Source of the DNA: Acidobacteriaceae bacterium
Lineage (GTDB): Bacteria; Acidobacteriota; Terriglobia; Terriglobales; Acidobacteriaceae
NCBI GenBank assembly: GCA_028283655.1
Contig: JAPWKE010000003.1
Span: forward strand, 2,790,001-2,854,000
Reading direction: 5' to 3'
DNA: 64,000 nt
The translations under genes and the position numbers were made by a program. Shown one piece after another: positions 27,036 through 35,029 of the stretch. Numbering within the stretch: the stretch's first letter is position 1; every line of letters starts with the position of its first letter. A model generated the notes under the pieces. That model was not told the DNA's origin. It did no database searches and saw nothing but the letters and a program-made list of their open reading frames with translations.

Positions 27036-27992
27036 ATGACGATCTTCAAGCGTTCTCTTCTCTGCGCAACTCTGTGCGTCAGCACGGTTGCGTTTGCCCA
27101 GGAGCCAGCAAAGCCGGTGCCGTCGAATGATGAGACGGCCGCGAGCGAACACGTTGACACAACGCCGCCGGGGCTTCCGCACATCAAGGCGATTGAGCAC
27201 AAGGAGATCGTGTATCACCATGGCTCGGGCGTTGACCAGGTGCTGGATGTGTATGAGCAGCCGGGCGGCAAGGCTGCACCGGTGATCGTGTACTGGCACG
27301 GAGGAGCGTGGTGGAAGGGACAGCGCCCGCAGTCGCAGGGCGGGTTTCGGCCGCTGATCAACATGGGCTTCAGCGTGGTGAGCGTGGACTACCGGTTGAC
27401 CGGTGTAGCGAAGGCTCCCGCAGCGGTGGAAGATGTTCGCTGCTCGCTGGCGTGGGTGGCGAAGAACGCGGCACAGTATCACTTCGACACGTCGCGCATC
27501 GTGGCGTATGGCACATCGGCAGGTGGGCATCTGGCGTTGATGGCGGGGTATCTGCCTGCGAGCAAGGAGCTTGATCCGCCGGAGTGCGGACCGGTGCCGA
27601 AAGTGGCGGCGGTGCTGGACTTCTACGGTATCCCGGATGTGTATGGCGTCGTGGCGAGCGGCATTCCGTTGTCGAAGTCCACGGTGCGATGGGTGGGCGG
27701 CGAAGGCGCGAAGGACCCTGACAGCCTGAAGATGGCGAAGGCGATGTCTCCCAATACGTATCTGCGGGCGGGGTTGCCGCCGACGTTCATCGCGCATGGC
27801 GATGCTGATCCGGTGGTCCCCTATACACAGTCGACGACGTTGAAGGCAGACCTCACAAAGCTGAACGTTCCAGTGGAGATGCACACGGTGGCTGGTGCCG
27901 GGCATGGCAAGTGGACTCCTCCGGAGATGGCTGCGGTGTGGGTGGATGTGCTGGCGTTTCTGCAAGCGCAGCATATTGTGACGAGTAAGTAA
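27036..27992 (+). CDS. Secreted alpha/beta hydrolase, BD-FAE/acetylesterase-like
   Basis: About 318 residues with a signal peptide (MTIFKRSLLCATLCVSTVAFAQ). The oxyanion motif HGGAWW starts at H88; the nucleophile is S161 in YGTSAGG; an aspartate in HGDADPVVP and a histidine in GAGHGKW complete the triad. This fits carbohydrate or acetyl esterases of the BD-FAE/Aes type. Because it follows the transporter and SDR of the alginate locus, removal of O-acetyl groups from bacterial alginate is an attractive but unproven role. The start 27036 gives a six-base gap to GAGG; 27033 is equally possible. A strong terminator follows. Confidence 0.83.
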   Translation: MTIFKRSLLCATLCVSTVAFAQEPAKPVPSNDETAASEHVDTTPPGLPHIKAIEHKEIVYHHGSGVDQVLDVYEQPGGKAAPVIVYWHGGAWWKGQRPQSQGGFRPLINMGFSVVSVDYRLTGVAKAPAAVEDVRCSLAWVAKNAAQYHFDTSRIVAYGTSAGGHLALMAGYLPASKELDPPECGPVPKVAAVLDFYGIPDVYGVVASGIPLSKSTVRWVGGEGAKDPDSLKMAKAMSPNTYLRAGLPPTFIAHGDADPVVPYTQSTTLKADLTKLNVPVEMHTVAGAGHGKWTPPEMAAVWVDVLAFLQAQHIVTSK

Positions 27993-28005
27993 GCGCAGAC
28001 GTAAG

Positions 28006-28038
28006 AATGGCCGGGGCCTTGTTGAGGCTCCGGCCATT
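28006..28038 (+). terminator. Terminator after the alpha/beta hydrolase gene
   Basis: AATGGCCGGGGCC pairs with GGCTCCGGCCATT (one mismatch), followed by GTTTTGG. Confidence 0.8.
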
Positions 28039-28042
28039 GTTT

Positions 28043-28125
28043 TGGTACGGCGGGAGAGATCGTCCCGCCGGGGCTGAAGCCCCTTTTTAGGTTGGGCGTC
28101 ATGTCGCGGCTAAAGCCGCGACCTA
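28043..28125. repeat. Cluster of small hairpin repeats
   Basis: Three consecutive inverted repeats in 80 bp: GGCGGG...CCCGCC, GGGGCTGAAGCCCC and CGCGGCTAAAGCCGCG. The last two share the pattern xGGCTxAAGCCx, which recurs as a dispersed intergenic element in many bacterial genomes. No gene is seen. Confidence 0.5.
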
Positions 28126-28177
28126 TCGTTCGTGGCCACCTCACGGGCGAGGGAGGCTTTTCTTGCGGATGAGAATC

Positions 28178-29290
28178 CTAGCTCTTCTTCTTCTTCCCTG
28201 CTGAGTTCTTCGCGTCGGTCGATCCGCGGACGACGAGTTGGCAGGCCATGCGCTGGAGCTGGTGAGGGCCTTTCAGCTTGCCTTCGATGCGGTCGACAAG
28301 CATCTGCGCGCCAAGCTTGCCCTGCTCGCGGATGGGCTGCTGCACGGTGGTGAGCGGTGGTGTGCTGTACGCCGCGAGCGGGATGTTGTCGAAGCCCGCG
28401 ATGGCGATGTCTTCAGGGATGCGAAGGCCGAGTTCATGCGCGGCGCGCAGGGCGCCGATGGCGGCGAAATCGTTGCGCGCGAAGACAGCGGTGGGCGGGT
28501 TCTTCAGCGCGGCGAGGCGCTGCATGCCTTCGTAGCCGTCCTCCTGCGTGGCAAACGCGGGCGCGTTGGCCGGGCCGACGGTGTACTCCGGGCGAAAGGT
28601 GAGGCCAGCCTGCTTGAGCGCGGCGGCGTAGCCTTCGTGGCGACGCAGAGTGTGGGAATCCTCCGGCGCGATGCCGATGAAGCCGATGCGTTTGTGGCCG
28701 AGCTTGATGAGATGCGAGACGACGTCGAAGGCGCCCTGGTAGTGGTCGCCTGCGATGCAGTCGACGGGGACGTTTTCGATCGGGCGACCGATGGTGACGA
28801 TGGGGATGCCCTGCTGGGCGAGCGTCTTGATGGCTTCGTTGCCGATAAGCGTGCCGCGTGTGGCGACGATGAGGCCGTCGACGCGATGGTCGACGAGAGC
28901 CTGCAGGCCTGCGCGTTCCTGCTCAACGCCACGGCCCGCAGTGGTAAGAAACGCGGTGTAGCCAAGCGGGTCGAGCACCTGCTTCATGCCTTCGATGAGC
29001 TCGCTGGCGAAGGGGTTTGCGATGTCCGGCAGCATAACACCGATGGCGTTCAAGCGGCGGCCCTTGAGCTGCCGCGCCAGCATGTTGGGGCGATATTGCA
29101 GCTTCTGTGCAGCCTTCTGCACCTTGGCGCGGACGGCCTCGCTGACGTAGCCGGTGCCGTTGATGGCGCGGGACGCAGTCATGGCGACAACGCCTGCCTC
29201 GCGCGCTACGTCGGCCAGAGTGGCGGGGCGCTTTGCCCTGGAGATTGCTTTCGACGGAGAAGAGGGCGTGGAACGCACCGGTTTGCTCAT
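28178..29290 (-). CDS. LacI-family regulator of the alginate locus
   Basis: About 370 residues. After a basic leader, the HTH reads TLADVAREAGVVAMTASRAIN, then a hinge (PNMLARQLKGRRL) and a periplasmic-binding-like effector domain (NAIGVMLPDIANPFASELIEG onward). ATG 29290 is preceded by GGGG at two bases; the longer frame from 29311 adds only seven residues. A perfect palindrome GTTATCGATAAC lies 57 bp upstream, which suggests autoregulation, and near-identical sites precede the lyase and transporter operons. It is therefore the likely repressor of the alginate genes, released by a uronate such as KDG or DEH; the inducer is a guess. The C-terminus is lysine-rich (GKKKKS). Confidence 0.92.
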   Translation of the reverse strand: MSKPVRSTPSSPSKAISRAKRPATLADVAREAGVVAMTASRAINGTGYVSEAVRAKVQKAAQKLQYRPNMLARQLKGRRLNAIGVMLPDIANPFASELIEGMKQVLDPLGYTAFLTTAGRGVEQERAGLQALVDHRVDGLIVATRGTLIGNEAIKTLAQQGIPIVTIGRPIENVPVDCIAGDHYQGAFDVVSHLIKLGHKRIGFIGIAPEDSHTLRRHEGYAAALKQAGLTFRPEYTVGPANAPAFATQEDGYEGMQRLAALKNPPTAVFARNDFAAIGALRAAHELGLRIPEDIAIAGFDNIPLAAYSTPPLTTVQQPIREQGKLGAQMLVDRIEGKLKGPHQLQRMACQLVVRGSTDAKNSAGKKKKS

Positions 29291-29344
29291 TGCCCCATGA
29301 TGGTAACGCAAACATTCGACTTCGACAGAGCGAAGTTGGCGAGC

Positions 29345-29360
29345 GTGTTATCGATAACGC
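29345..29360. promoter_or_regulatory. Palindromic LacI-type operator upstream of the regulator gene
   Basis: GTGTTATCGATAACGC contains the perfect 12-bp palindrome GTTATCGATAAC centred on ATCGAT at 29347-29358, and is the consensus-like member of the three-site set (22624, 24799, 29345). Confidence 0.75.
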
Positions 29361-29396
29361 TTAGCCGTTGCGCCCCATCGAAAAACGGAGCGAACG

Positions 29397-29657
29397 TTAG
29401 AGCTTAATGGACCAGCCGAGCTGCTCGAGTTCAACCTCGATGGTGGCGAGCGCCTGCTCAAGAGCGGTGCGGCGATGAGCACTGGAGGTGCGCTCGCTGA
29501 GAACGCGTTCCCGCTGCAGTTCCAGGGCCTGGATGCGACGCTTGAGGTCTGCGTCGGCGAGCCGTTCGGCTGTTTTGTCTTCTGGTCGATCGGCACGGGG
29601 TGTTGCCGCCTCAGCCTGCTGCTCTTCTACGCTCTTGGATTCCGAACCGTTGGACAT
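29397..29657 (-). CDS. Small coiled-coil protein of unknown function
   Basis: 86 residues, no signal peptide and no cysteine. The N-terminal 35 residues are polar and look disordered. The rest (LKRRIQALELQRERVLSERT ... ALEQALATIEVELEQL) has the heptad pattern of a coiled coil. It is not recognised. The frame is supported by codon bias and by TAAGAT six bases before ATG, which suggests a leaderless message; AGGGG touching the ATG is too close to be a normal ribosome binding site. It lies directly upstream of the LacI gene on the same strand, with the operator between. Confidence 0.6.
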   Translation of the reverse strand: MSNGSESKSVEEQQAEAATPRADRPEDKTAERLADADLKRRIQALELQRERVLSERTSSAHRRTALEQALATIEVELEQLGWSIKL

Positions 29658-29724
29658 ACCCCTATCTTACGCCCCGAAGTCTGGTGAGCTGATTACGGCG
29701 GTGTGCAAGAGTGGGCAAACGAAA

Positions 29725-29755
29725 GAGCGGTAAGGAGAAACTCTCCTTACCGCTC
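29725..29755 (-). terminator. Terminator after the outer-membrane barrel gene
   Basis: GAGCGGTAAGGAGA/TCTCCTTACCGCTC is a perfect 14-bp stem with a 3-base loop; on the minus strand TTTCGTTT follows. Confidence 0.85.
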
Positions 29756-29792
29756 GATATCCGGGGATGCCGCAGGCTTTGCGGCCAGAGGT

Positions 29793-30533
29793 CTAGTGGC
29801 TGCCGAAGCGGTAAACCACACCCATGTTGAAGCCCATGTTGTTCTGCACCTTGGTGCCCGAGGTTGCGTCGGCGAAGGTGGTGCCAACGTAGGTCGGGGT
29901 CACGCGGAAGGCGAGGTTGGGGTAGAAGTTATAGTCCAGGTTCAGGCCAACGGAGAAGGCCGGGCGGACGCCGTCCTGCCAGAGGCCAACCTGTGTACCG
30001 GAGAGGCCCTTTGCGCCGCCGGAGAAGAGTCCCCAGCCTGCGCCAGCGAGACCTTCGATGCTGAGAGCGAGCTTTTCCTTGCCATAGAAGCGGTAGTTTC
30101 CGCCCCCCATGAAGGTGTACTCGTTGATCTGCGGGTTCGGAATCTGCTGCAGATCGTTGAACTTGAGCGCGTGGGCGCGACCAAAGGAACCACGAACGTC
30201 GCCGACGACGGCAAACTTCGGGTTCAGGTAGCGGTGTACAGCTACAGCCCAGCTGACTTCGTTGTTCTTCTGGGTGCTTTCCCCAGAGCGGAAGCGCAGG
30301 TAACCGCCGCCGCCGAAGACTTCCCACGGGTGAGCGTATGTAGCGTTAATGGTGCGCTGAATACGGGCTTCACGGCTGGCGTTGGTCTCGCGGCGGGCGC
30401 GACGAACGGGCGTCTTCTTCAGCGGCTTGAATTCCTGCACATCCTGCGCGGAAAGAGCGCCGGCCGTGGCCAGCAACATCACACTACCTGCTACCAAAGA
30501 CCGCACGACATGCTTCGCAACTACGAACTTCAC
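29793..30533 (-). CDS. Outer-membrane beta-barrel protein
   Basis: 246 residues. It has a signal peptide (cleavage near GALSAQ), a short basic, disordered segment (VRRARRETNASREAR), and then alternating aromatic/glycine strands (EVFGGGGYLRFR, NEVSWAVAVHRYL, FMGGGNYRFYG, FSVGLNLDYNFYP) ending with VVYRFGSH, as in OmpA-like or OMP_b-brl barrels of eight strands. The start is GTG with AAGGAG eight bases upstream. Role unknown; probably structural or an adhesin of the outer membrane. It follows a DUF481 gene, separated by a terminator. Confidence 0.8.
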   Translation of the reverse strand: MKFVVAKHVVRSLVAGSVMLLATAGALSAQDVQEFKPLKKTPVRRARRETNASREARIQRTINATYAHPWEVFGGGGYLRFRSGESTQKNNEVSWAVAVHRYLNPKFAVVGDVRGSFGRAHALKFNDLQQIPNPQINEYTFMGGGNYRFYGKEKLALSIEGLAGAGWGLFSGGAKGLSGTQVGLWQDGVRPAFSVGLNLDYNFYPNLAFRVTPTYVGTTFADATSGTKVQNNMGFNMGVVYRFGSH

Positions 30534-30552
30534 CAGACGAACTCCTTGCAGG

Positions 30553-30604
30553 CAAAACGAGCCCGCTCCTGTTCTCCATTAGAACATTTTGCGGGCTCGT
30601 TTTG
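30553..30604 (-). terminator. Nested hairpin terminator after the DUF481 gene
   Basis: An outer stem CAAAACGAGCCCGC/GCGGGCTCGTTTTG (14 bp) encloses an inner GTTCT-CCATT-AGAAC hairpin. It separates the DUF481 gene from the barrel gene. Confidence 0.75.
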
Positions 30605-30628
30605 CTGATTTCTGCGGTCAACCGCAGT

Positions 30629-31780
30629 TTAGTGCAGTGTGTAGCTCAGACCAGTCGTGAACTGGTAGGAGTTGTGCTTGTAGTACGGCGACGGATTGTT
30701 GATGTAGTTGTCCGTCGTGGAGACGTTGGCGGCCAGGCGTTTCCAGACCGGAAGCGTAAGCGTTGCCGTGCCATTTGCCGAGTAGGCGTGCATCTCGGTC
30801 CAACCGGGCAGGAAGTCTCCCGACTCGGTGAACACCATGCCCTTGGGCAGGTTGCGCGTGTAGCTTTCCGTGAAGGTGGAGCCGAAGAGATGAACGTCTG
30901 CCTGCATCGCAACGCCAGGAGCGGCGAAGAATGTCTGCATCTCGTAGTGAACGTCACCCTTCAGGTCGAGTGTCTGCTTAGGCGTCTTGATGGGCGTCCA
31001 GCCGAGACCGCCACCGTAGATCTGCTGGGATTGCAGACCGAGAGAGTAGTTGTGGTCAAACGATGCTGTTCCGAGAACGTATAGGCGCTTTGCGGTCAGA
31101 TACTGGTCGCGCTCCGCGTCCGCATGGAAGATGTTGGTCTTCGTGATGGCGTCGGGGGTGGCGGGCGTGGTGGGAGGAATCGTCGGGGCGTCCTGCTTGC
31201 CGTAGGTTTCCGACAGGTTGAATGTCGTGCGGTTCCGCGCGGGCAGGTAGGGTACCGAGGGAATCGCGCGAATCAGGCCAACACCGGCGGTGAACGTCGT
31301 CGAGGTGGTGGTGGAGCGCACGATTGCCGCCCCGCCGGTCACCGTTCCGTTCCAGCCGGAGAAGAAGCCGATGTGCTGCGACATCTCCTTCTGGTAGGTC
31401 GGTTCGTCGATCAAAAATGCGAGGTCCGCTGCGGGGATGGTTTCCGGCGCGCCGCTTTCAGGCGTCAGGACGATGTTCTTGCCTTCTACAGAAACCGCGC
31501 CGTGCGTGGTTTCCACCTGCTTGTGGGTCTTCTTCTTGATCGCCACGAAGGGGGTCGCAGAGTGCAGTTCCTTGATCTTATCGAGCCCGATGGTCTGCTC
31601 GCCGGTGATGTCGCTCTTGAAGACGATCGAGCCGCCCACGAAGCGTTCGAACTTACCGGTCATCTGGTCGCCGTTGGTAAACACCACGACGTCGGGCGCG
31701 GGCTTTGCCTGAGCGAACGCCGCGGCGCAAGACAGGGCAGCGAAGGCTGCCGAGGCGAGAATTGCTTTTGTGCGTAGCAT
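30629..31780 (-). CDS. DUF481 family outer-membrane protein
   Basis: About 383 residues. After the signal peptide (LRTKAILASAAFAALSCAAAFAQ) a small N-terminal domain reads VVVFTNGDQMTGKFERFVGG and EQTIGLDKIKELHSA, typical of proteins that join a small beta domain to a DUF481 barrel (FFSGWNGTVTGGAAIVRS onward, with many amphipathic strands, ending FTTGLSYTLH). Family function is unknown; some are salt-induced outer-membrane proteins. ATG 31780 has GGAG six bases upstream; ATG 31783 is adjacent. Divergent from the hypothetical gene at 31847. Confidence 0.85.
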   Translation of the reverse strand: MLRTKAILASAAFAALSCAAAFAQAKPAPDVVVFTNGDQMTGKFERFVGGSIVFKSDITGEQTIGLDKIKELHSATPFVAIKKKTHKQVETTHGAVSVEGKNIVLTPESGAPETIPAADLAFLIDEPTYQKEMSQHIGFFSGWNGTVTGGAAIVRSTTTSTTFTAGVGLIRAIPSVPYLPARNRTTFNLSETYGKQDAPTIPPTTPATPDAITKTNIFHADAERDQYLTAKRLYVLGTASFDHNYSLGLQSQQIYGGGLGWTPIKTPKQTLDLKGDVHYEMQTFFAAPGVAMQADVHLFGSTFTESYTRNLPKGMVFTESGDFLPGWTEMHAYSANGTATLTLPVWKRLAANVSTTDNYINNPSPYYKHNSYQFTTGLSYTLH

Positions 31781-31846
31781 CATATTCTCCAGAATAAACG
31801 CCCCCGCTTGCTTCGCAAGTACACGAACAGCTACCCTGAGAGGGAT

Positions 31847-32293
31847 ATGTACGAAGATTTCGTCGCTCACGACCGTTGGACCGGAGAACCACAGCACTGC
31901 GTGTGGAAGGGTACGGTGGTGGCTATTGCCACTCGCCATGCCGATGCCACGGACGTTCGCTTTTCCATTGATGGCCGCGGCGTGTGGGTTGCGCTGCCGA
32001 ACCAGGCATGGATTGAGCAGAAGCGTAAGAACGGCAAGGTGATCACCGATTACCTCGCCGCGCAGATTGCGGGCCGGTACCTGAAGAACGCTATCGAAAC
32101 CGGCTATGACAATGGCCGTGAGATGTACACGATGACCGTGGACGAGGTGCTGGAAGGCTCTGCGGCCGTGGTGAGCGAAGCTGGCCGCACCGATCTGCTG
32201 CCCGCACTGCCCGTGGTGAACAGCGATGCTCACCCGGCGGAGCTGGACTTCAAACTGCCCGGCGAGCCGCATACGCTGGCTACCGAAATTTAG
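31847..32293 (+). CDS. Hypothetical protein
   Basis: 148 residues, cytoplasmic by appearance (no signal peptide or membrane segment). It is not recognised. It starts MYEDFVAHDRWTGEPQHCVW and contains an N-terminal beta-rich part (GTVVAIATRHADATDVRFS) and a helical middle (DYLAAQIAGRYLKNAIET). The frame opens further upstream at TTG 31808, but ATG 31847 with GAGAGG just before it is preferred. Real coding is supported by regular codon bias and by its place between the divergent DUF481 gene and the lactonase gene. Confidence 0.65.
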   Translation: MYEDFVAHDRWTGEPQHCVWKGTVVAIATRHADATDVRFSIDGRGVWVALPNQAWIEQKRKNGKVITDYLAAQIAGRYLKNAIETGYDNGREMYTMTVDEVLEGSAAVVSEAGRTDLLPALPVVNSDAHPAELDFKLPGEPHTLATEI

Positions 32294-32390
32294 GCAGACA
32301 GAGATACAGATTCTTCAGCGCCACGGCTTCGGTCGTGGCGCTGGGCGTTTAAGCCAGCCCCCGGCACTAAGCCTGCGAGGGCTGGCGGCG

Positions 32391-32404
32391 TATCCTTTTC
32401 TTGA
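32391..32404 (+). promoter_or_regulatory. Candidate -10 box for a leaderless lactonase transcript
   Basis: TATCCT at 32391-32396 is seven bases before ATG 32404, with no ribosome binding site; transcription would start at the codon. No -35 is recognised. Confidence 0.4.
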
Positions 32405-33576
32405 TGACTACGACTCGCCGCCACTTCCTTGTTGCCGGAGCAGCTCTTCCCTTTGCCGTGCGCGCCTTTGCGCTGCGTCCTGAACCGCGCTGGGTGCTGC
32501 TTGGCACCGATACGGGCGATGCTATCTTCCGCGCCCCCTGGAACGCGGCGACCGGCGAGATCGGCAAGCAGGAGGTCGCGATCGCTACGGCGCGGCCAGA
32601 TTTCTTCGCGATGCACCCGACGTTGCCGGTGCTTTACAGCGTGAACTCGGTGGGTGATGGCGAGAAGCCGAACCCGGCCCGCAAGCCTGCGGTTTCCTCG
32701 TTCCGCGTGAAGGCCGCAACGGCTGAACTTTCGCTGCTGAACACAGTCTCCTCGCACGGCGACGGCCCCTGCTATATCGCTGTGCACCCGACGGGTAAGG
32801 CGCTTTATGTGGCGAACTATTCGGCGGGCAGCTTCGCCGCGTACTCGTTGGCGAAGGACGGCTCGCTGGTGGATGAGCCCGCGACGCTGCTGAACTGCCA
32901 CACGGAGCCGGTGTGCGGGCGGGTTGGCCCGGTGAGCGACAGGCAGGACGCCTCGCACCTGCACTGCACCACGCTTTCACCGGACGGCCAGTATGTGGTG
33001 GTCTGCGACCTGGGGACGGATTCCCTGCTGGTCTTTCCGCTGGCTCCGCACACGGCGCTGCCGCAGGTGAGCGGGATGCACCGGACGCCAGCACGGCCGG
33101 GCTCCGGGCCGCGGCATGTAGCGTTTCATCCGAACGGGCACTGGCTCTACTGCGTGCATGAGCTGGATGGCACGATCGACCTTTATGACTGGAACCACGG
33201 ACAACCGACGCTGCGGACGGGTTCTGCGATGTCTACGTTTGCCAAGGGCGCGACCCGCAGAGGTGCAAGCGGCTGCGAGCTGTTGATCTCGCCGGACGGG
33301 CGCTTTGCGTACACCTGCAACCGTGGCGTGGATGACGTTGTGGTCTATCGCATTGAGGCGAAGAGCGGTGCGCTGCAGGAGCAACAACGCTTCCCTTGCG
33401 GCGGCAAGGTGCCGCGCATCTTTGCCTTCGATCCTTCGCGGCGGTGGCTGGCGGTATGCAACCAAAGTGCTCCGGGGACGGTTGCCGTCTTCGCGCATGA
33501 TCCTGAAACCGGCCACGTACAGCCTAAGCCGAAGATCTTTGCGGCGAATACACCGATGTTTCTCCAGTGGCTGTGA
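32404..33576 (+). CDS. Lactonase-family seven-bladed propeller, Tat-exported
   Basis: About 390 residues. TTTRRHFLVAG at the N-terminus is a twin-arginine signal, so the folded protein is exported to the periplasm. The body has beta-propeller repeats (PCYIAVHPTGKALYVANY, HCTTLSPDGQYVVVCDLG, RHVAFHPNGHWLYCVHEL, LISPDGRFAYTCNRG, RIFAFDPSRRWLAVCNQ) characteristic of the 6-phosphogluconolactonase (Pgl)/muconate-cycloisomerase-like lactonase family. Export argues against a role in the cytosolic pentose-phosphate pathway; hydrolysis of a periplasmic sugar lactone is more likely. ATG 32404 is used; TTG 32401 adds one residue. A small gene follows 7 bp after the stop. Confidence 0.85.
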   Translation: MTTTRRHFLVAGAALPFAVRAFALRPEPRWVLLGTDTGDAIFRAPWNAATGEIGKQEVAIATARPDFFAMHPTLPVLYSVNSVGDGEKPNPARKPAVSSFRVKAATAELSLLNTVSSHGDGPCYIAVHPTGKALYVANYSAGSFAAYSLAKDGSLVDEPATLLNCHTEPVCGRVGPVSDRQDASHLHCTTLSPDGQYVVVCDLGTDSLLVFPLAPHTALPQVSGMHRTPARPGSGPRHVAFHPNGHWLYCVHELDGTIDLYDWNHGQPTLRTGSAMSTFAKGATRRGASGCELLISPDGRFAYTCNRGVDDVVVYRIEAKSGALQEQQRFPCGGKVPRIFAFDPSRRWLAVCNQSAPGTVAVFAHDPETGHVQPKPKIFAANTPMFLQWL

Positions 33577-33583
33577 GCGAGAT

Positions 33584-33847
33584 ATGTTTGATCGTCTGGT
33601 GCTGATCGAAGCGGTGAGTGCAAGCGGGCAGCGTCGACTGGCGCCGCTGGCAAAGATCGACAACTTCGCGATGCGGAACTTCACCAACGATGCGATCTTC
33701 GACGACACACTGCCGGTGAGCGATGGCCGCATGGAGATCGGTCGGCGAGTGCCGGTGGAGCTTCTGCGCGAACGCATGGAGGATTGGTTCCGGCGGAAGC
33801 GGTATCTGGCGGACGATGAGCGGCTGGATGTGGTGGAGATTGTTTGA
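33584..33847 (+). CDS. Small conserved-looking protein of unknown function
   Basis: 87 residues beginning MFDRLVLIEAVSASGQRRL and ending LDVVEIV, charged, with no export signal. The C-terminal part (RVPVELLRERMEDWFRRKRYL) looks helical. The start codon is 7 bp behind the lactonase stop, which suggests a two-gene operon. It is not recognised; the longer frame beginning inside the lactonase gene is rejected. Confidence 0.65.
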   Translation: MFDRLVLIEAVSASGQRRLAPLAKIDNFAMRNFTNDAIFDDTLPVSDGRMEIGRRVPVELLRERMEDWFRRKRYLADDERLDVVEIV

Positions 33848-33870
33848 GCGCCAGGAAGTAGGGAGTAGCA

Positions 33871-33910
33871 AACAGTGAAGGCCGCCGGAGTTCAGGCGGC
33901 CTTCACTGTT
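33871..33910. terminator. Bidirectional terminator
   Basis: AACAGTGAAGGCCGCC/GGCGGCCTTCACTGTT is a perfect 16-bp stem with an 8-base loop, between the convergent small gene and the alcohol dehydrogenase gene. Confidence 0.85.
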
Positions 33911-33982
33911 GTCGAACTCATTTTGCAAGACGAAGGAATTGAGCAGGAGTTGCTTACTGAGCCCTGTGCCTTTGCTTGCGGA

Positions 33983-35029
33983 CTACTTGCGGAGTTCCTT
34001 GCAGTCGAGCACGAAGCGGTACTTTACGTCTGCTTTGACGACACGCTGCCAGGCGTCGGCGAGCTTGTCGAAGGTTGTCATCTCGATGTCCGATACGATG
34101 CCCTTCTCGGCGCAGAAGTCGAGCATCTCCTGTGTTTCGTGGATGCCACCGATCATCGAGCCGGTCATGAAGCGGCGGCCGATGATGGAGAAGCCTGCGA
34201 CCTGGAACGGATCCTCAGGCAGGCCGACGGTGCAGTACACGCCGTCGCGCTTCAGGAGGTTCAGGTAGGGGTTGATGTCGTGATCGGCCGAGACGCAGTC
34301 GAGGATGAAGTCGAACGAACCAGCGTGCGGTGCGTGCCAGTTCTCTTCGCGCGTCAAAACAACGGCATCAGCACCAAGTTTTTTGCCATCTTCGACCTTG
34401 CTGGCCGAGGTGGTGAAGAGCACCGTCTCCGCACCGAAGGCGTGCGAGAACTTGAGGCCCATGTGGCCGAGGCCACCGAGACCAACGATGCCGATCTTCT
34501 TGCCGGGGCCTGCGTTCCAATGCTTCAGGGGCGAGTAGGTGGTGATGCCTGCGCAGAGCAGCGGTGCCGTTGCGGCAAGGTCGAGGCTATCAGGAACGCT
34601 AAGCACGTACTTTTCGTCAGCAACGATGTCGGTCGCATAACCGCCGAAGGTGGGAACACCGTCGCGGCCCTTGCCGTTGTAGGTCGGGGTCATGCCGCCG
34701 TTGGTGCAGTACTGCTCTTCGCCAGACTTGCAGCTTTCGCAGGAGCGACAGGAGTCAACCATGCAGCCGATGGCGGCCTTATCGCCAACCTTGAACTTGC
34801 TGACGGACGAGCCGACAGCCTTCACGATGCCGACGATCTCGTGGCCTGGAACCATGGGGTAGATGGAGCCGCCCCACTCGTTGCGGGCCTGGTGGATGTC
34901 GGAGTGGCAGATGCCGCAGAACTCGATCTCGATGTGGACGTCGTTAGCCAGCAGTTCGCGGTGGCCAAAGTCAAAGGGCTGGGGGTCAGTGGTGGCGTTG
35001 GGCGCGGCGTAACCGTGGGTCTGGATCAT
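33983..35029 (-). CDS. Zinc-dependent alcohol dehydrogenase, CAD/YahK type
   Basis: 348 residues, cytoplasmic medium-chain dehydrogenase that interconverts aldehydes and alcohols with NADP(H). Catalytic zinc ligands sit in CGICHSDIH and GHEIVGIV. The structural zinc site CRSCESCKSGEEQYC supplies four cysteines, and the cofactor motif is GLGGLGH. The motif pattern and length match the cinnamyl-alcohol-dehydrogenase/YahK/AdhC group with broad aldehyde range, probably for detoxification. AGGAG lies about 11 bases before ATG 35029. It is monocistronic, ending at a shared terminator. Confidence 0.92.
   Translation of the reverse strand: MIQTHGYAAPNATTDPQPFDFGHRELLANDVHIEIEFCGICHSDIHQARNEWGGSIYPMVPGHEIVGIVKAVGSSVSKFKVGDKAAIGCMVDSCRSCESCKSGEEQYCTNGGMTPTYNGKGRDGVPTFGGYATDIVADEKYVLSVPDSLDLAATAPLLCAGITTYSPLKHWNAGPGKKIGIVGLGGLGHMGLKFSHAFGAETVLFTTSASKVEDGKKLGADAVVLTREENWHAPHAGSFDFILDCVSADHDINPYLNLLKRDGVYCTVGLPEDPFQVAGFSIIGRRFMTGSMIGGIHETQEMLDFCAEKGIVSDIEMTTFDKLADAWQRVVKADVKYRFVLDCKELRK

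Noticed and set aside
31808-31846. Longer N-terminus (TTG 31808) for the hypothetical gene at 31847
   Set aside because: The extension lies in the divergent promoter region and the internal ATG has a ribosome-binding-like GAGAGG directly before it.
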